Shown here: positions 33,498-42,472 of the stretch, piece by piece
Position numbering within the stretch: position 1 is the stretch's first letter
Layout: each line of letters starts with the position of its first letter
NCBI GenBank assembly: GCA_012520295.1
Contig: JAAYOP010000078.1
Span: forward strand, 1-49,432
Origin: Clostridiales bacterium
GTDB taxonomy: Bacteria > Bacillota > Clostridia > Oscillospirales > Oscillospiraceae
Direction of reading: 5' to 3'
Length of the DNA: 49,432 nt
The notes under the pieces: generated by a model
Told to the model about the DNA's origin: nothing
Databases searched by the model: none
Seen by the model: only the letters and a program-made list of their open reading frames with translations
Program-made: the position numbers and the translations under genes

Positions 33498-34520
33498 ATG
33501 TTTGATTTGACAGGAAAGATTTCACCAAGAGAAAACTATCTGAGACTGATGAAAAACGACGAGCCCCAGTATATTTGCCACGTGGATGTATACACGGGAG
33601 GTATTTTTGGAGATCCCATATTGGGGCATATCCGAGAGAGGATCCCGGGAAAAATAACAAAAGATGCCTTCGGTGTATCCTGGAAGTGGATAGAAGGGCA
33701 TATTGCGCCAAATCCTTATATCACCGAGGAAACGAAGGTAATAAAGGATATCAGGCACTGGGACAAATACTTAAAAGTGCCTTGGGTACGGGATATGCAG
33801 ATTGACTGGAGTGAGGCGGAAAAGAGAGCCAATGAGTTTGACCGTGAAAACAAGCTGCTCATGGTGGCGTGTTTCTCCGGCATCTTCGAGCTGTCCCATT
33901 ACCTGATGGGCTTTGAGGACGCGTTGACAAATTACATAGAGGAGCCGGAAGCCATGACGGAGCTCCTCACTGTTCTCAGCGATTTTAAGATTGACTATAT
34001 GAAGGCCCTTATTGATCATATTAAGCCTGACATGGTGCATTTTCATGATGACTGGGGCAATAAGAGAAGTCTTTTCATGTCGCCGGACACCTGGCGCAAA
34101 ATGATTAAGCCCCATTACGAAAGAATATATGGTTATATAAAATCCAGAGGTGTAATTATCCAGCACCATGCAGACTGTGTATGCGCTCCCATTGCAGAGG
34201 ATATGGCAGAGCTGGGAATAGATATATGGCAGGGGATAATACCACAAAATAACATTCCTGAGGTTCAAAAGAGGCTGAATGGCTCCATGGCTCTTCAGGG
34301 AGGTATCGACTGTACGTTGTTTGACAGGCCCGGATGGAGTGAACAAGAGGTTAGAAGTGAGGTAAGAAGATGTGTGGACGAGTATGTTCCTGCAGGTTAT
34401 TTCATTCCTGATGTGCCCAACGGAGCGCCCCTGACTCCCGGTATCAACGAAGTTATTATTGATGAGCTCAATTCATACGGCGAGCATTTCTTTGACAGGC
34501 TGAGGAAAGCAGCTAAATGA
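33498..34520 (+). CDS. Uroporphyrinogen decarboxylase-like protein (possible corrinoid methyltransferase)
   Basis: 340 residues with the UroD-type TIM-barrel pattern. IIQHHADCVC (His223/224, Cys227, Cys229) resembles the zinc site of MtaA/CmuA-type methyltransferases rather than true HemE. No other heme gene is near, so a methyl-transfer role is more likely, but the substrate is unknown. AAGGA abuts the ATG and GGGGG lies 10 bases upstream. It overlaps the ApbE gene by 4 bases (ATGA), an unusual pairing. Confidence 0.82.
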   Translation: MFDLTGKISPRENYLRLMKNDEPQYICHVDVYTGGIFGDPILGHIRERIPGKITKDAFGVSWKWIEGHIAPNPYITEETKVIKDIRHWDKYLKVPWVRDMQIDWSEAEKRANEFDRENKLLMVACFSGIFELSHYLMGFEDALTNYIEEPEAMTELLTVLSDFKIDYMKALIDHIKPDMVHFHDDWGNKRSLFMSPDTWRKMIKPHYERIYGYIKSRGVIIQHHADCVCAPIAEDMAELGIDIWQGIIPQNNIPEVQKRLNGSMALQGGIDCTLFDRPGWSEQEVRSEVRRCVDEYVPAGYFIPDVPNGAPLTPGINEVIIDELNSYGEHFFDRLRKAAK

Positions 34521-35530
34521 AAAAAAGGCTGTATATCAATGGGGCTGCCATTTTGCTTTTTGCGGCAATAATGGCAGCCTGTTGCAGCCATGAAAAAAAG
34601 CCCGTTTCGGTTCAGACATATATGATGGGCACAATAGTCGAAATAAGCCTATATGAATATGAGGGCGACGGTAGAAAACTCCTTGATGGCTGTATTGAGC
34701 TGTGCGCAGAATATGAAAAAGTTTTCAGCCGTACCATGGAAGGCAGTGAGCTATATAATCTGAATGCTGAGATGGCAAAGTACGGGGAAGGGGAAGTATC
34801 AGATGAGCTACGCGCCCTTATTGAGTCATCCCTATACTACAGCCGCATATCGGAAGGCGCCTTTGATATAACAATAGGCTCGGTCACTGACCTTTGGGAC
34901 TTCTCATCGGCTTCAGGACATATACCTGAAGAAGCTGAGATTGCAGAGGCTATTAAACTAGTTTCATATGAAAGGGTTATTGTCGATGGCAGCAAGGTAA
35001 AAGCTCCCGTAGGTACAGTGTTTGATCTGGGAGCAGTAGCAAAGGGGTACATTGGGGACAGGCTAAAGGAATATCTTGTTGAAAAAGGTGTAGCCGGCGC
35101 TATTATAAACCTGGGAGGAAATGTTCTCTGCATAGGCGGAGCAGGGAAGGGGAAGCCCTTCACAATAGGAATAAAAAAGCCCTTTGAAAAAAACGGCGAA
35201 ATCAGCGCCTTTTTAAAAATAAAAGACCTGTCCGCCGTTACATCGGGACCTTATGAAAGGTATTTTGTCAAAAATGACAGGCTGTATCATCATATATTGG
35301 ATACGAAAACAGGCTATCCTGTTGAAACGGAGCTCCAATCGGTAACAATCATATCCGATAAATCGGAGCTTTGCGATGCCTTGAGCACAGCATGTTTTGC
35401 AATGGGGCTGGAAAAAGCAAAAAAGCTCATTGAGAGCTTTGAAGACGTGTATGCTGTTTTTATAGATGATGAAGGAATGATCACACTTTCAGAAGGCTTT
35501 TCTGAAGCGATAGAGATTAATGTTTCATGA
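34517..35530 (+). CDS. apbE: FAD:protein FMN transferase (ApbE)
   Basis: Attaches FMN to a threonine of exported or membrane flavoproteins such as RnfG/RnfD and NqrC. The 337-residue protein has a lipoprotein-like signal (hydrophobic segment ending IMAAC). YMMGTIVEISLYEY starts the catalytic domain; GAVAKGYIGDRL and IINLGGNVLCIG bind FAD and magnesium, and HHILDTKTGYP is conserved. Its usual partners (rnf, nqr) are not in the window; here it is coupled to a UroD-like gene. Confidence 0.93.
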   Translation: MKKRLYINGAAILLFAAIMAACCSHEKKPVSVQTYMMGTIVEISLYEYEGDGRKLLDGCIELCAEYEKVFSRTMEGSELYNLNAEMAKYGEGEVSDELRALIESSLYYSRISEGAFDITIGSVTDLWDFSSASGHIPEEAEIAEAIKLVSYERVIVDGSKVKAPVGTVFDLGAVAKGYIGDRLKEYLVEKGVAGAIINLGGNVLCIGGAGKGKPFTIGIKKPFEKNGEISAFLKIKDLSAVTSGPYERYFVKNDRLYHHILDTKTGYPVETELQSVTIISDKSELCDALSTACFAMGLEKAKKLIESFEDVYAVFIDDEGMITLSEGFSEAIEINVS

Positions 35531-35550
35531 AGCTTTGAAAACCGCAGTTA

Positions 35551-35594
35551 ATATAATGCCAAATACGTTTTGCATCGCGCATTTGGCATTATAT
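35551..35594. terminator. Bidirectional terminator between apbE and marR
   Basis: ATATAATGCCAAAT and ATTTGGCATTATAT form a perfect 14-base stem around a 16-base loop, between two convergent genes. Confidence 0.75.
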
Positions 35595-35604
35595 TATTTA
35601 TGGA

Positions 35605-36063
35605 TTATGGATTTTCGGTCACGTGCTCTACCAATCGCTCAAAAAGCCCTATAAGGGTGTCCTGCTCCTGCTCGGTCAAGACTCCCGTAAATCGTGCACT
35701 CCAATCGTTCTGACACTGTCTTATATAGGAAAGAAGCTGGCGTCCCTTGTCCGTTAAATAAAGGTCATACTGACGGCGGTCGGCTTCGTTTACTTCACGC
35801 CTTATATATCCCAGGGTTTCAAGTCGTTTTGCGCTTCGCGCAACCGTACACTTATCAAGCACGTAGTGGTTGGCTATGGCATCCTGAGAGGAGCCGGGAT
35901 GCTTGTCAAGATAGATGATATATGTGGGCATACGTCCATTTAGCTTATATGGTCTCATGCATTCATCCATATAGGCCCTGTGCTTACGCTCCATTCTGTT
36001 AATGAGAGAACCGAAATTGCGGGAAAACCTGTTGTCCTTATTGTTTTGTTCCGTACCTGGCAT
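35605..36063 (-). CDS. MarR family transcriptional regulator
   Basis: About 152 residues. Winged-helix pattern: PTYIIYLDKHPGSSQDAIANHYVLDKCTVARSAKRLETLGYIRREVNEADRRQYDLYLTDKG region with the typical D-R-R wing. The ATG at 36063 follows GGAGATAATA on the minus strand. The frame is open further upstream to 36147, but the likely transcription start falls there. No divergent or downstream target is evident; the neighbours are a DUF1294 gene and the convergent apbE. Confidence 0.88.
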   Translation of the reverse strand: MPGTEQNNKDNRFSRNFGSLINRMERKHRAYMDECMRPYKLNGRMPTYIIYLDKHPGSSQDAIANHYVLDKCTVARSAKRLETLGYIRREVNEADRRQYDLYLTDKGRQLLSYIRQCQNDWSARFTGVLTEQEQDTLIGLFERLVEHVTENP

Positions 36064-36155
36064 TATTATCTCCATAAATCTATAGTTGACTTGCCACAAC
36101 AAAGGAGGCTGCGGCTTACCGTAAATGATACTAAAACTTGGTTGCATCTGTAATA

Positions 36156-36184
36156 ATTATATATATATTAAAAGCGTCGGTCAA
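36156..36184 (-). promoter_or_regulatory. Promoter of marR
   Basis: Read on the minus strand: TTGACC (36179-36184), 17 bases, TATAAT (36156-36161). Transcription would start near 36149, which rules out the longest marR frame. An alternating AT stretch covers the -10. Confidence 0.7.
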
Positions 36185-36191
36185 GTTTCTT

Positions 36192-36470
36192 TTATTGAGT
36201 ATATGCCATGAAAACCACCGCCACCAGCTGAATTATCAGGATCAGAGGCATTCCGAGGCGGAAGGACAGATGCCTGGTTTTATGTCGAAAAATATGCATG
36301 CCCATAATGGAGCCTAAGGAGCCACCTATAAAGGCGAGCAGGAAAAGATGTGCTTCGGGTATGCGGCGCCGTCCGGCCATGGCTCTTTTTTTATCCGAAT
36401 AAAAGAATGTCAATGCCAACAGGTTAATTATTAATATATAGCCTGAAGCTATGTAAAAATATGCTTTCAA
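36192..36470 (-). CDS. DUF1294 family small membrane protein
   Basis: 92 residues with helices at the N terminus, the middle (HLFLLAFIGGSLGSIMGMHIFRHKT) and the C terminus. YSDKKRAMAGRRRIPE and GSLGS..FRHKT are the family marks. Function is unknown. It lies between marR and hppA on the same strand. Confidence 0.88.
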   Translation of the reverse strand: MKAYFYIASGYILIINLLALTFFYSDKKRAMAGRRRIPEAHLFLLAFIGGSLGSIMGMHIFRHKTRHLSFRLGMPLILIIQLVAVVFMAYTQ

Positions 36471-36518
36471 TTATAGTTCTCCTGTGAAAAATATATCCGA
36501 CTGTTTAAGAGTACTGCT

Positions 36519-36551
36519 AAAACGGGGTGCTGAAAATATGTGCAGCACCCC
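36519..36551 (-). terminator. Intrinsic terminator of hppA
   Basis: On the minus strand GGGGTGCTG pairs with CAGCACCCC, followed by GTTTT. It lies 31 bases after the hppA stop. Confidence 0.8.
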
Positions 36552-36581
36552 TGTTTTACATGGGATAGATTTTATAAGAGT

Positions 36582-38666
36582 TTAGAATATGGAAATAGCT
36601 TTTACAAGACCGACAAACACTATGGAAACTGTTGAGCAAAGCTTAATGAGGATGTTGAGAGAAGGACCGGAAGTGTCCTTGAAGGGGTCTCCAATAGTGT
36701 CGCCTGTAACGGCAGCTTTATGGCATTCTGAACCCTTGCCGCCATGATGGCCGGCCTCTATATATTTTTTCGCGTTATCCCAGGCTCCGCCTGCATTGGA
36801 CATAAATACGGCCATAGCAAAGCCCACAACGGTAACACCGCCAAGGAGGCCTACAACGCCTTCAACGCCGAAAACCAGTCCGGTAAGAATCGGTACAACA
36901 ACTGCTATCAGAGTGGGAATAACCATCTCATGGAGAGCGCCCTTTGTGCAAAGGTCAACACAGGCTTCATAATCCGCTTCGGCTGTTCCCTCCATCAGTC
37001 CCTTAATCTCTTTGAACTGACGGCGGACTTCCACCACAACACATTGAGCGGCACGCTGCACGGCCGACATACTCAGAGCGGAAAACAGGAAGACTATCAT
37101 CGCGCCTATGAAAAGACCGGACAAAACAGAGGGATTTGTTAAGCTGAGAGCTGAATAATCAACCTCGGCAATATCCACATAAGAAACGAGAAGCGCCAGC
37201 GCTGTCAGGGCAGCGGAGCCAATGGCAAATCCCTTTCCTGTTGCAGCGGTTGTGTTGCCAAGGGAGTCCAGAGCATCTGTGCGCTCCCGGACATGCTCAC
37301 CCAGTTCGGCCATTTCTGCGATGCCGCCTGCATTGTCGGCAACGGGGCCGTAGGCATCGGTTGCCAGGGTAATTCCCAGGGTTGAAAGCATACCAACGGC
37401 AGCGATACCGATACCATAAAGTCCCTTTGTGAACTCAACTGTCGCTTCACCGGTGAAGTTCAGAGAGCCGCCGGCGGAAAGGAAGCTGACTATTACGGCT
37501 ACGGTAACAATAATTATAGGTGCGACCGTGGAGCGGAGTCCAAGAGAAATGCCGCCTATGACAATTGTAGCAGCTCCGGTTTCAGAAGCCTCGGCAAGCT
37601 TTTTGGTCGGCTTATAGCTGTCAGAGGTAAAGTACTCGGTAAAGTAACCGATAAGGCTGCCGGCAACAAGTCCCGCTAAGATTGCCACATAGATGCCCCA
37701 GTTACCGTCCATTACAAAATAAGTAATCGGGGCGGCAGCAACGGCAGCTATTGCCGCGGCGATATATGTGCCGGTGCGCAGGGTTCCCAGAAGCTGTTTT
37801 TGAGATGCCTCTTCCTTTGTTCTTATAAAGAATGTCCCTATGACCGAGGCTATTACTCCGGTGACAGCCAGCGCGATGGGGAGGAAGAGGGAGTTCCAGC
37901 CGTACCCTGCTGCATAGCCAAGGGCAAAGGTAGCAAGAATTGAGCCTATATAGCTCTCATAAAGGTCGGCACCCATACCGGCCACATCACCCACATTGTC
38001 GCCCACATTGTCAGCGATGACAGCAGGATTTCTATGATCGTCTTCGGGGATGCCCGCTTCTACTTTACCAACAAGGTCAGCACCCACGTCGGCAGCCTTT
38101 GTGAATATACCGCCTCCCACGCGGGCAAACAACGCCATAGCGGAGGCACCCATTCCGAACATAACCATTGTCTGAGCAATTTCGGCCATATCTCTATGGA
38201 ACACATATTTCAAAACATGGAACCATACGGAGATATCAAGAAGACCGAGTCCTACAACGGTAAAGCCCATAACGGCTCCTGATGAAAAGGCAACCTGAAG
38301 TCCTTTGTTGAGACTCTCGTTTGCCGCGTTTGCCGTGCGGGCGTTGGAGTTGGTGGCTATCTTCATTCCAATAAGACCAGCCAACCCGGAGTATATACCG
38401 CCTGTTAGGAAGGCAAAAGGAACGAATGGCGCTACATAATCAATTAAGGCCAAAACACCTAGAATAATGGCCATAACAATGAAAAATATCGCAACCGTGC
38501 GATACTGACGCTTAAGGTATGCATTTGCGCCCTTTCTTATCGCAGCTGCGATTTTTTGCATTGCGGGAGTACCCTCGGAGAACTTCATAACCTTGCGGCT
38601 CTGAATGAGAGCAAAGCACAAGGCAATCAATGCTCCAACGATACCGATCCAGAAAAGGTTTTCCAA
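36582..38666 (-). CDS. hppA: Membrane-bound ion-pumping pyrophosphatase
   Basis: Couples pyrophosphate hydrolysis to export of protons or sodium. The 694-residue protein has about 16 helices. The pyrophosphate-binding motif is [11 protein letters not shown] (193-203), followed by the acidic DNVGDNVGD (219-227). Ala474 in [10 protein letters not shown] marks the potassium-dependent class, which includes the sodium pumps. The start is a TTG, fixed by AGGAGA 9 bases upstream. It has its own promoter and terminator. Confidence 0.97.
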   Translation of the reverse strand: MENLFWIGIVGALIALCFALIQSRKVMKFSEGTPAMQKIAAAIRKGANAYLKRQYRTVAIFFIVMAIILGVLALIDYVAPFVPFAFLTGGIYSGLAGLIGMKIATNSNARTANAANESLNKGLQVAFSSGAVMGFTVVGLGLLDISVWFHVLKYVFHRDMAEIAQTMVMFGMGASAMALFARVGGGIFTKAADVGADLVGKVEAGIPEDDHRNPAVIADNVGDNVGDVAGMGADLYESYIGSILATFALGYAAGYGWNSLFLPIALAVTGVIASVIGTFFIRTKEEASQKQLLGTLRTGTYIAAAIAAVAAAPITYFVMDGNWGIYVAILAGLVAGSLIGYFTEYFTSDSYKPTKKLAEASETGAATIVIGGISLGLRSTVAPIIIVTVAVIVSFLSAGGSLNFTGEATVEFTKGLYGIGIAAVGMLSTLGITLATDAYGPVADNAGGIAEMAELGEHVRERTDALDSLGNTTAATGKGFAIGSAALTALALLVSYVDIAEVDYSALSLTNPSVLSGLFIGAMIVFLFSALSMSAVQRAAQCVVVEVRRQFKEIKGLMEGTAEADYEACVDLCTKGALHEMVIPTLIAVVVPILTGLVFGVEGVVGLLGGVTVVGFAMAVFMSNAGGAWDNAKKYIEAGHHGGKGSECHKAAVTGDTIGDPFKDTSGPSLNILIKLCSTVSIVFVGLVKAISIF

Positions 38667-38767
38667 TTTTCTTCATCTCCTATGTGCTATTGTTGCATTT
38701 ATTTAGCTGCCATAGCATATTCTTGTATTTTGGCAACTATTATATACTCGATTTAGGCAACACTCGA

Positions 38768-38796
38768 ATTATAGCATAATATAAAATTAAGTACAA
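38768..38796 (-). promoter_or_regulatory. Promoter of hppA with palindrome
   Basis: Read on the minus strand: TTGTAC (38791-38796), 17 bases, TATAAT (38768-38773). The palindrome GTACAATAATTGTAC (38791-38805) overlaps the -35 and is a candidate operator. The leader is about 100 bases long. Confidence 0.65.
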
Positions 38797-38821
38797 TAAT
38801 TGTACACAATTTATCTTGATT

Positions 38822-38849
38822 TTGACTAACTTAACAAGTAAAATAATCT
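38822..38849 (+). promoter_or_regulatory. Promoter of the small unknown gene
   Basis: TTGACT, 16 bases, TAATCT, about 45 bases before the start. Divergent from the hppA promoter. Confidence 0.45.
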
Positions 38850-38894
38850 TGAGTCACCGAAAAGTAAGCATAATGTTAAAGGAGATGAGCAAAA

Positions 38895-39230
38895 GTGGCA
38901 AAGGAGCATCTGCTTTTTGACAAAACCGAAATTGTTGCTATGGTTATGGTCAAAAATGAAAGAGCGCAAAAGAGGGCACAGATGGTCAATCTCAAATACG
39001 ACAAGATTGTGAGCATTTCAATCAAGCCCCATGAAGAAAAAACGCTTTTTGGTAAAAAACCGTCTGAGCTCATCGAAATCGTTGTCAGCGGTCGCAGTGA
39101 ACCAATCGTTTATACAAAGCTGAAAGAAAAAAAGTTCTGGGAAGGCTATAAGCAAGGGCTCGAAATATTTGCCAGGGAAAACAGAATATCATTTACTGAT
39201 GAAACAGCAACCGAGGCTGCAGCTACATAA
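38895..39230 (+). CDS. Small unknown protein, PH-like in pattern
   Basis: 111 residues with a GTG start after AAGGAGATG. I do not recognise the family. The pattern of short beta strands (KTEIVAMVMVKN, KYDKIVSISIKP, SELIEIVVSG, EPIVYTKL) followed by a C-terminal helix (EKKFWEGYKQGLEIFARENR) resembles a bacterial PH-like domain. No membrane helix or signal peptide is present. It is monocistronic, between a promoter and a terminator, next to divergent hppA. Confidence 0.75.
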   Translation: MAKEHLLFDKTEIVAMVMVKNERAQKRAQMVNLKYDKIVSISIKPHEEKTLFGKKPSELIEIVVSGRSEPIVYTKLKEKKFWEGYKQGLEIFARENRISFTDETATEAAAT

Positions 39231-39281
39231 ACCGGTTTAATATTAAAATATTAAGAATTTAAGTATAGAGATAAAGATTTA

Positions 39282-39317
39282 ACGGGCAAACCCGGAGGAT
39301 GGGTCGGCCCGTGTTTT
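39282..39317 (+). terminator. Intrinsic terminator of the small unknown gene
   Basis: ACGGGC pairs with GCCCGT, with CCC/GGG inside the loop, followed by GTTTT. It separates this gene from the convergent dapB. Confidence 0.65.
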
Positions 39318-39344
39318 ATATATAAAAATCAAATACATTTGTAC

Positions 39345-40124
39345 TTACTGCAGTGCGTCGCTCATCGAGTACATTCCCGGCTCCGTACAGGCAGACAAAA
39401 ACTTTGCCGCACGAACAGCGCCCTTCGCGAAAACATCTCTGGAGAATACCGTGTGCTTGAATTCAATAACCTCATCAGTCCCGGCAAATATTACCGAATG
39501 CTCCCCGGGAATCGTCCCACCCCTGACAGCTGAAATCCCTATTTCATTTTTGCCCCTGGGACGCCTGACTTCGCTCCTGTCGTATATTAAATCAGGTGAA
39601 TAGTTCATGCCCTTCTTGGCTGCGTCAGCCAGCATGAGAGCTGTTCCGCTGGGAGCGTCAATCTTTCTGTTGTGATGCTTTTCAACAATTTCAATATCAA
39701 AATCGTCCCCCAGCAGGAAAGCCGCCCGTCGGGTAAGCTCCAGCAGCATATTTATTCCGATGGACATATTTGCCGACTTGAATATGGGAATCCTGTTGGC
39801 TGCGGATTTGATATGCTCCAGATGAGTATCCGTATAGCCTGTTGTGCACAAGACAACAGGTATACCGCGCTTAACGCAGTAATCCAGCAGGGGAACAAGG
39901 GCGTCGGGATGGGAAAAATCGATGAGGACATCGGCCTCTCCGATATATTCCTCCGGGCTTTGGTAAACAGGATAGTCAAACAGACGCTGCAAGTTAATGT
40001 CAAAGCCTGCAACCACTTTAATTCCCTCGTCCTCAGAGCACAGGGAAGAGACCGCTCTTCCCATATAGCCGTTACAGCCTGAAATGATTATCCTGCAGAT
40101 ATGCTCTTTATAAGCTTTGGCCAT
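39345..40124 (-). CDS. dapB: 4-hydroxy-tetrahydrodipicolinate reductase
   Basis: Third of the three lysine/diaminopimelate enzymes here; reduces the DapA product with NAD(P)H. The nucleotide-binding motif is SGCNGYMGRAV (15-25). The catalytic block EKHHNRKIDAPSGTA has His150/His151 and Lys154. 259 residues, typical length. It lies 23 bases after dapA in the same operon. Diaminopimelate feeds peptidoglycan and dipicolinate feeds spores. Confidence 0.96.
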   Translation of the reverse strand: MAKAYKEHICRIIISGCNGYMGRAVSSLCSEDEGIKVVAGFDINLQRLFDYPVYQSPEEYIGEADVLIDFSHPDALVPLLDYCVKRGIPVVLCTTGYTDTHLEHIKSAANRIPIFKSANMSIGINMLLELTRRAAFLLGDDFDIEIVEKHHNRKIDAPSGTALMLADAAKKGMNYSPDLIYDRSEVRRPRGKNEIGISAVRGGTIPGEHSVIFAGTDEVIEFKHTVFSRDVFAKGAVRAAKFLSACTEPGMYSMSDALQ

Positions 40125-40147
40125 ATTTATACTTCCTTTATTGGTGA

Positions 40148-41047
40148 CTATTTCAGTGTAAGATCTGCTGCCAGCATAGCTTTTTTCAGTCTTTGCAGAT
40201 TAGCCGGCTCCATGTCCACAAGGGGCATTCTCAACTCACCCACATCCATGCCGAGAAGATTCATGGCTGTTTTTACAGGGATTGGGTTCACCTCGTAGGT
40301 CATGGCATTGAACAGCTCTATATATTTCATATGAAGTTTACGCCCGTTTTCAAAGTCACCTTTCAGACAATAATCGCAGATATCGGCAAGAACCCGGGGA
40401 AGGAAATTGGCAGCAACGGAGATTATGCCCTTTCCGCCCAGGGCCATACATGGAACACCGAAGGAATCGTCACCGCTCCAAAAATATAGCTCATCTCCGC
40501 ACAAGGCCATGGTTCTGCTGATAAGATTGGCATCCCCTGAGGCTTCCTTTACACCGTTTATATTGGGATGCTTGGATAGCTCAAAATAGGTTTCAGCAGT
40601 AAAGCTCAAACCAGTGCGTGGGGGAACATTATATAAAATAATCGGGATGTTAACCCTGTCTGCCAGGTATGTATAGTGTTTGATAAGTCCCTTTTGAGTG
40701 GTCTTGTTATAGTAGGGGGTGACAACCAGAAGCCCGTCGGCTCCGGATTCCTCGGCTTCGCGGCTCAAAAACAGGGCGGCTTCGGTATCATTGCTTCCGG
40801 TTCCCGCTATAACGGGAATGCGGCCGCCTGTGTGCTTTACGCAGAAATCCACGGTTTCAACATGTTCTTCCAGACTTTGGGTGGCGCTCTCTCCGGTTGT
40901 TCCACATACGACTATGGAAGCAGTGCCGTTTTCAATATGAAAATCAATAAGTTCGGCCAACTTGTCAAAGTTGACCCTGCCGTCTTTAAAAGGAGTTACA
41001 ATAGCTACCGATGATCCTTCAAATAATGGCTTTTTCATTTTCTTCAT
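40148..41047 (-). CDS. dapA: 4-hydroxy-tetrahydrodipicolinate synthase
   Basis: Condenses pyruvate with aspartate semialdehyde. From the ATG at 41047, which follows GGAG by 5 bases, the protein has 299 residues. GTTGES (49-54), Tyr139 (YNVPPRTG) and Lys167 (GVKEASGD, Schiff base) are the key sites. An upstream in-frame ATG at 41071 has no good ribosome site, and one at 41038 is also possible. It lies between asd and dapB. Confidence 0.95.
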   Translation of the reverse strand: MKKMKKPLFEGSSVAIVTPFKDGRVNFDKLAELIDFHIENGTASIVVCGTTGESATQSLEEHVETVDFCVKHTGGRIPVIAGTGSNDTEAALFLSREAEESGADGLLVVTPYYNKTTQKGLIKHYTYLADRVNIPIILYNVPPRTGLSFTAETYFELSKHPNINGVKEASGDANLISRTMALCGDELYFWSGDDSFGVPCMALGGKGIISVAANFLPRVLADICDYCLKGDFENGRKLHMKYIELFNAMTYEVNPIPVKTAMNLLGMDVGELRMPLVDMEPANLQRLKKAMLAADLTLK

Positions 41048-41122
41048 CCATTCTCCGACACTATAATTCAAGATGTCTCCCTTTGTTTCTGCCGGTGAAA
41101 TTAAGGGAGGGTTTAATTATAA

Positions 41123-42208
41123 TCATTCAATATACCCCTTGGCACAGAGCAGCTCTGCCAGCAGAACACCTCCGCCGGCGGCTCCCCTCAGGGTATTGTG
41201 GGACAGGCTTACGAATTTATAGTCGTACTGACTGTCCGGGCGAAGCCGGCCTATAGATATTGCCATGCCATTTTCGAGATTTCTGTCCAGACGTGTTTGG
41301 GGCCGGCTCTCATCCTCAAAATAATAGAGGAGCTTTTTGGGGGAGGAGGGGAGCCCCAGTTCTTCAATACCGCTTCTGAAGCCCGACCAGCAATCAAGGA
41401 TTTGATGGCGGCTGGGCTTGTTTTTAAATGAGACAAAGACCGCGGCCATATGACCGTCACTGACGGGCACTCTTATACACTGGGCGGTAATGGCAGGGGA
41501 TTTGGTTTCGGATATAACGCCGTTTTTTATGCTTCCCCATATCTTCAGCGGCTCGCGTTCCGATTTTTCCTCTTCGCCGCCGATATAAGGTATTACATTG
41601 TCTATCATTTCCGGCCACGTCTCAAAGCTTTTTCCAGCGCCCGAGATGGCCTGATAGGTGCATACAAGCACCTTGTCCGGCTCAAAGCTCATCAGGGGAT
41701 GAAGCGCGGGGACATAGCTTTGCAGGGAGCAGTTGGACTTAACCGCTATGAACCCTCGCTTTATCCCCAATCGTTTTCGCTGATGCTCAATAATGTTTAT
41801 ATGCTCGTGATTTACCTCCGGAATAACCATCGGAACATCCGACGTCCACCTGTGGGCGCTGTTGTTTGAAATGACCGGGCACTCAAAGAGGGCGTATTTT
41901 TCCTCAAGGGCTTTGATCTCTTCCTTTTTCATATCAACTGCAGAAAAGACAAAGTCCACCTGACCGGCTATTTCTTCAATATCGCTCACAGCATCTTTGA
42001 CAACAATTTTCTTTGCCTGTTCCGGTATGGGGGTGGGCATGAGCCACCTGCCCGAAACGGCCTGTTGATATGTTTTGCCACTGGAACGGGGGCTTGCGCC
42101 TATTGCCGCAAGCTCAAACCAGGGATGGTTTTCCATCAGGGAAACAAATCTCTGACCCACCATTCCTGTTCCGCCTATTATTCCTACCTTGTATTTTTTT
42201 TTGCTCAT
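41123..42208 (-). CDS. asd: Aspartate-semialdehyde dehydrogenase (archaeal/fungal type)
   Basis: Reduces aspartyl phosphate to the semialdehyde used by DapA and by threonine/methionine synthesis. The ATG at 42208 follows GGAAG and gives 361 residues. GIIGGTGMVGQRF binds NADP; Cys160 (VKSNCSLQ) is the catalytic cysteine, and VSDGHMAAVFV holds the histidine. The pattern SNCSLQSYVPAL and the length match the archaeal/fungal branch rather than the shorter branch of Bacillus. First gene of asd-dapA-dapB. Confidence 0.94.
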   Translation of the reverse strand: MSKKKYKVGIIGGTGMVGQRFVSLMENHPWFELAAIGASPRSSGKTYQQAVSGRWLMPTPIPEQAKKIVVKDAVSDIEEIAGQVDFVFSAVDMKKEEIKALEEKYALFECPVISNNSAHRWTSDVPMVIPEVNHEHINIIEHQRKRLGIKRGFIAVKSNCSLQSYVPALHPLMSFEPDKVLVCTYQAISGAGKSFETWPEMIDNVIPYIGGEEEKSEREPLKIWGSIKNGVISETKSPAITAQCIRVPVSDGHMAAVFVSFKNKPSRHQILDCWSGFRSGIEELGLPSSPKKLLYYFEDESRPQTRLDRNLENGMAISIGRLRPDSQYDYKFVSLSHNTLRGAAGGGVLLAELLCAKGYIE

Positions 42209-42291
42209 AACATGTCTTCCATTCTGTATCGGGTTTTTCATAGGTTATAACTAAGCCGCCCGTTTTGCAGTTAAAAAATAATGCTATTTGC

Positions 42292-42320
42292 TTGAACGGC
42301 CGGCGTTTTTGTAATATAAT
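42292..42320 (+). promoter_or_regulatory. Promoter of the SpoIID/LytB gene
   Basis: TTGAAC, 17 bases, TATAAT. It gives a leader of about 145 bases that runs through the promoter region of asd on the other strand. A sporulation sigma factor site cannot be excluded. Confidence 0.55.
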
Positions 42321-42384
42321 GTGAAACAACCTCGAAAAACTGAGGGGATTTATAAGGGCATTTTTTCTTTTAGGATTACTGAAT

Positions 42385-42413
42385 ATATTATCATAGCGAA
42401 AAAATGCTGTCAA
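42385..42413 (-). promoter_or_regulatory. Promoter of asd-dapA-dapB
   Basis: Read on the minus strand: TTGACA (42408-42413), 17 bases, TAATAT (42385-42390). The leader is about 170 bases. I see no lysine-riboswitch architecture in it. Confidence 0.6.
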
Positions 42414-42472
42414 CAATTGTAACGAAAGTTAATATACCGTCAAATGCAAAATTTGTCGGTGGGTGAAAATCT

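Noticed and set aside
42209-42472. Lysine riboswitch before asd-dapA-dapB
   Set aside because: The leader is AT-rich and lacks the five-helix architecture and conserved purine-rich core of that riboswitch.
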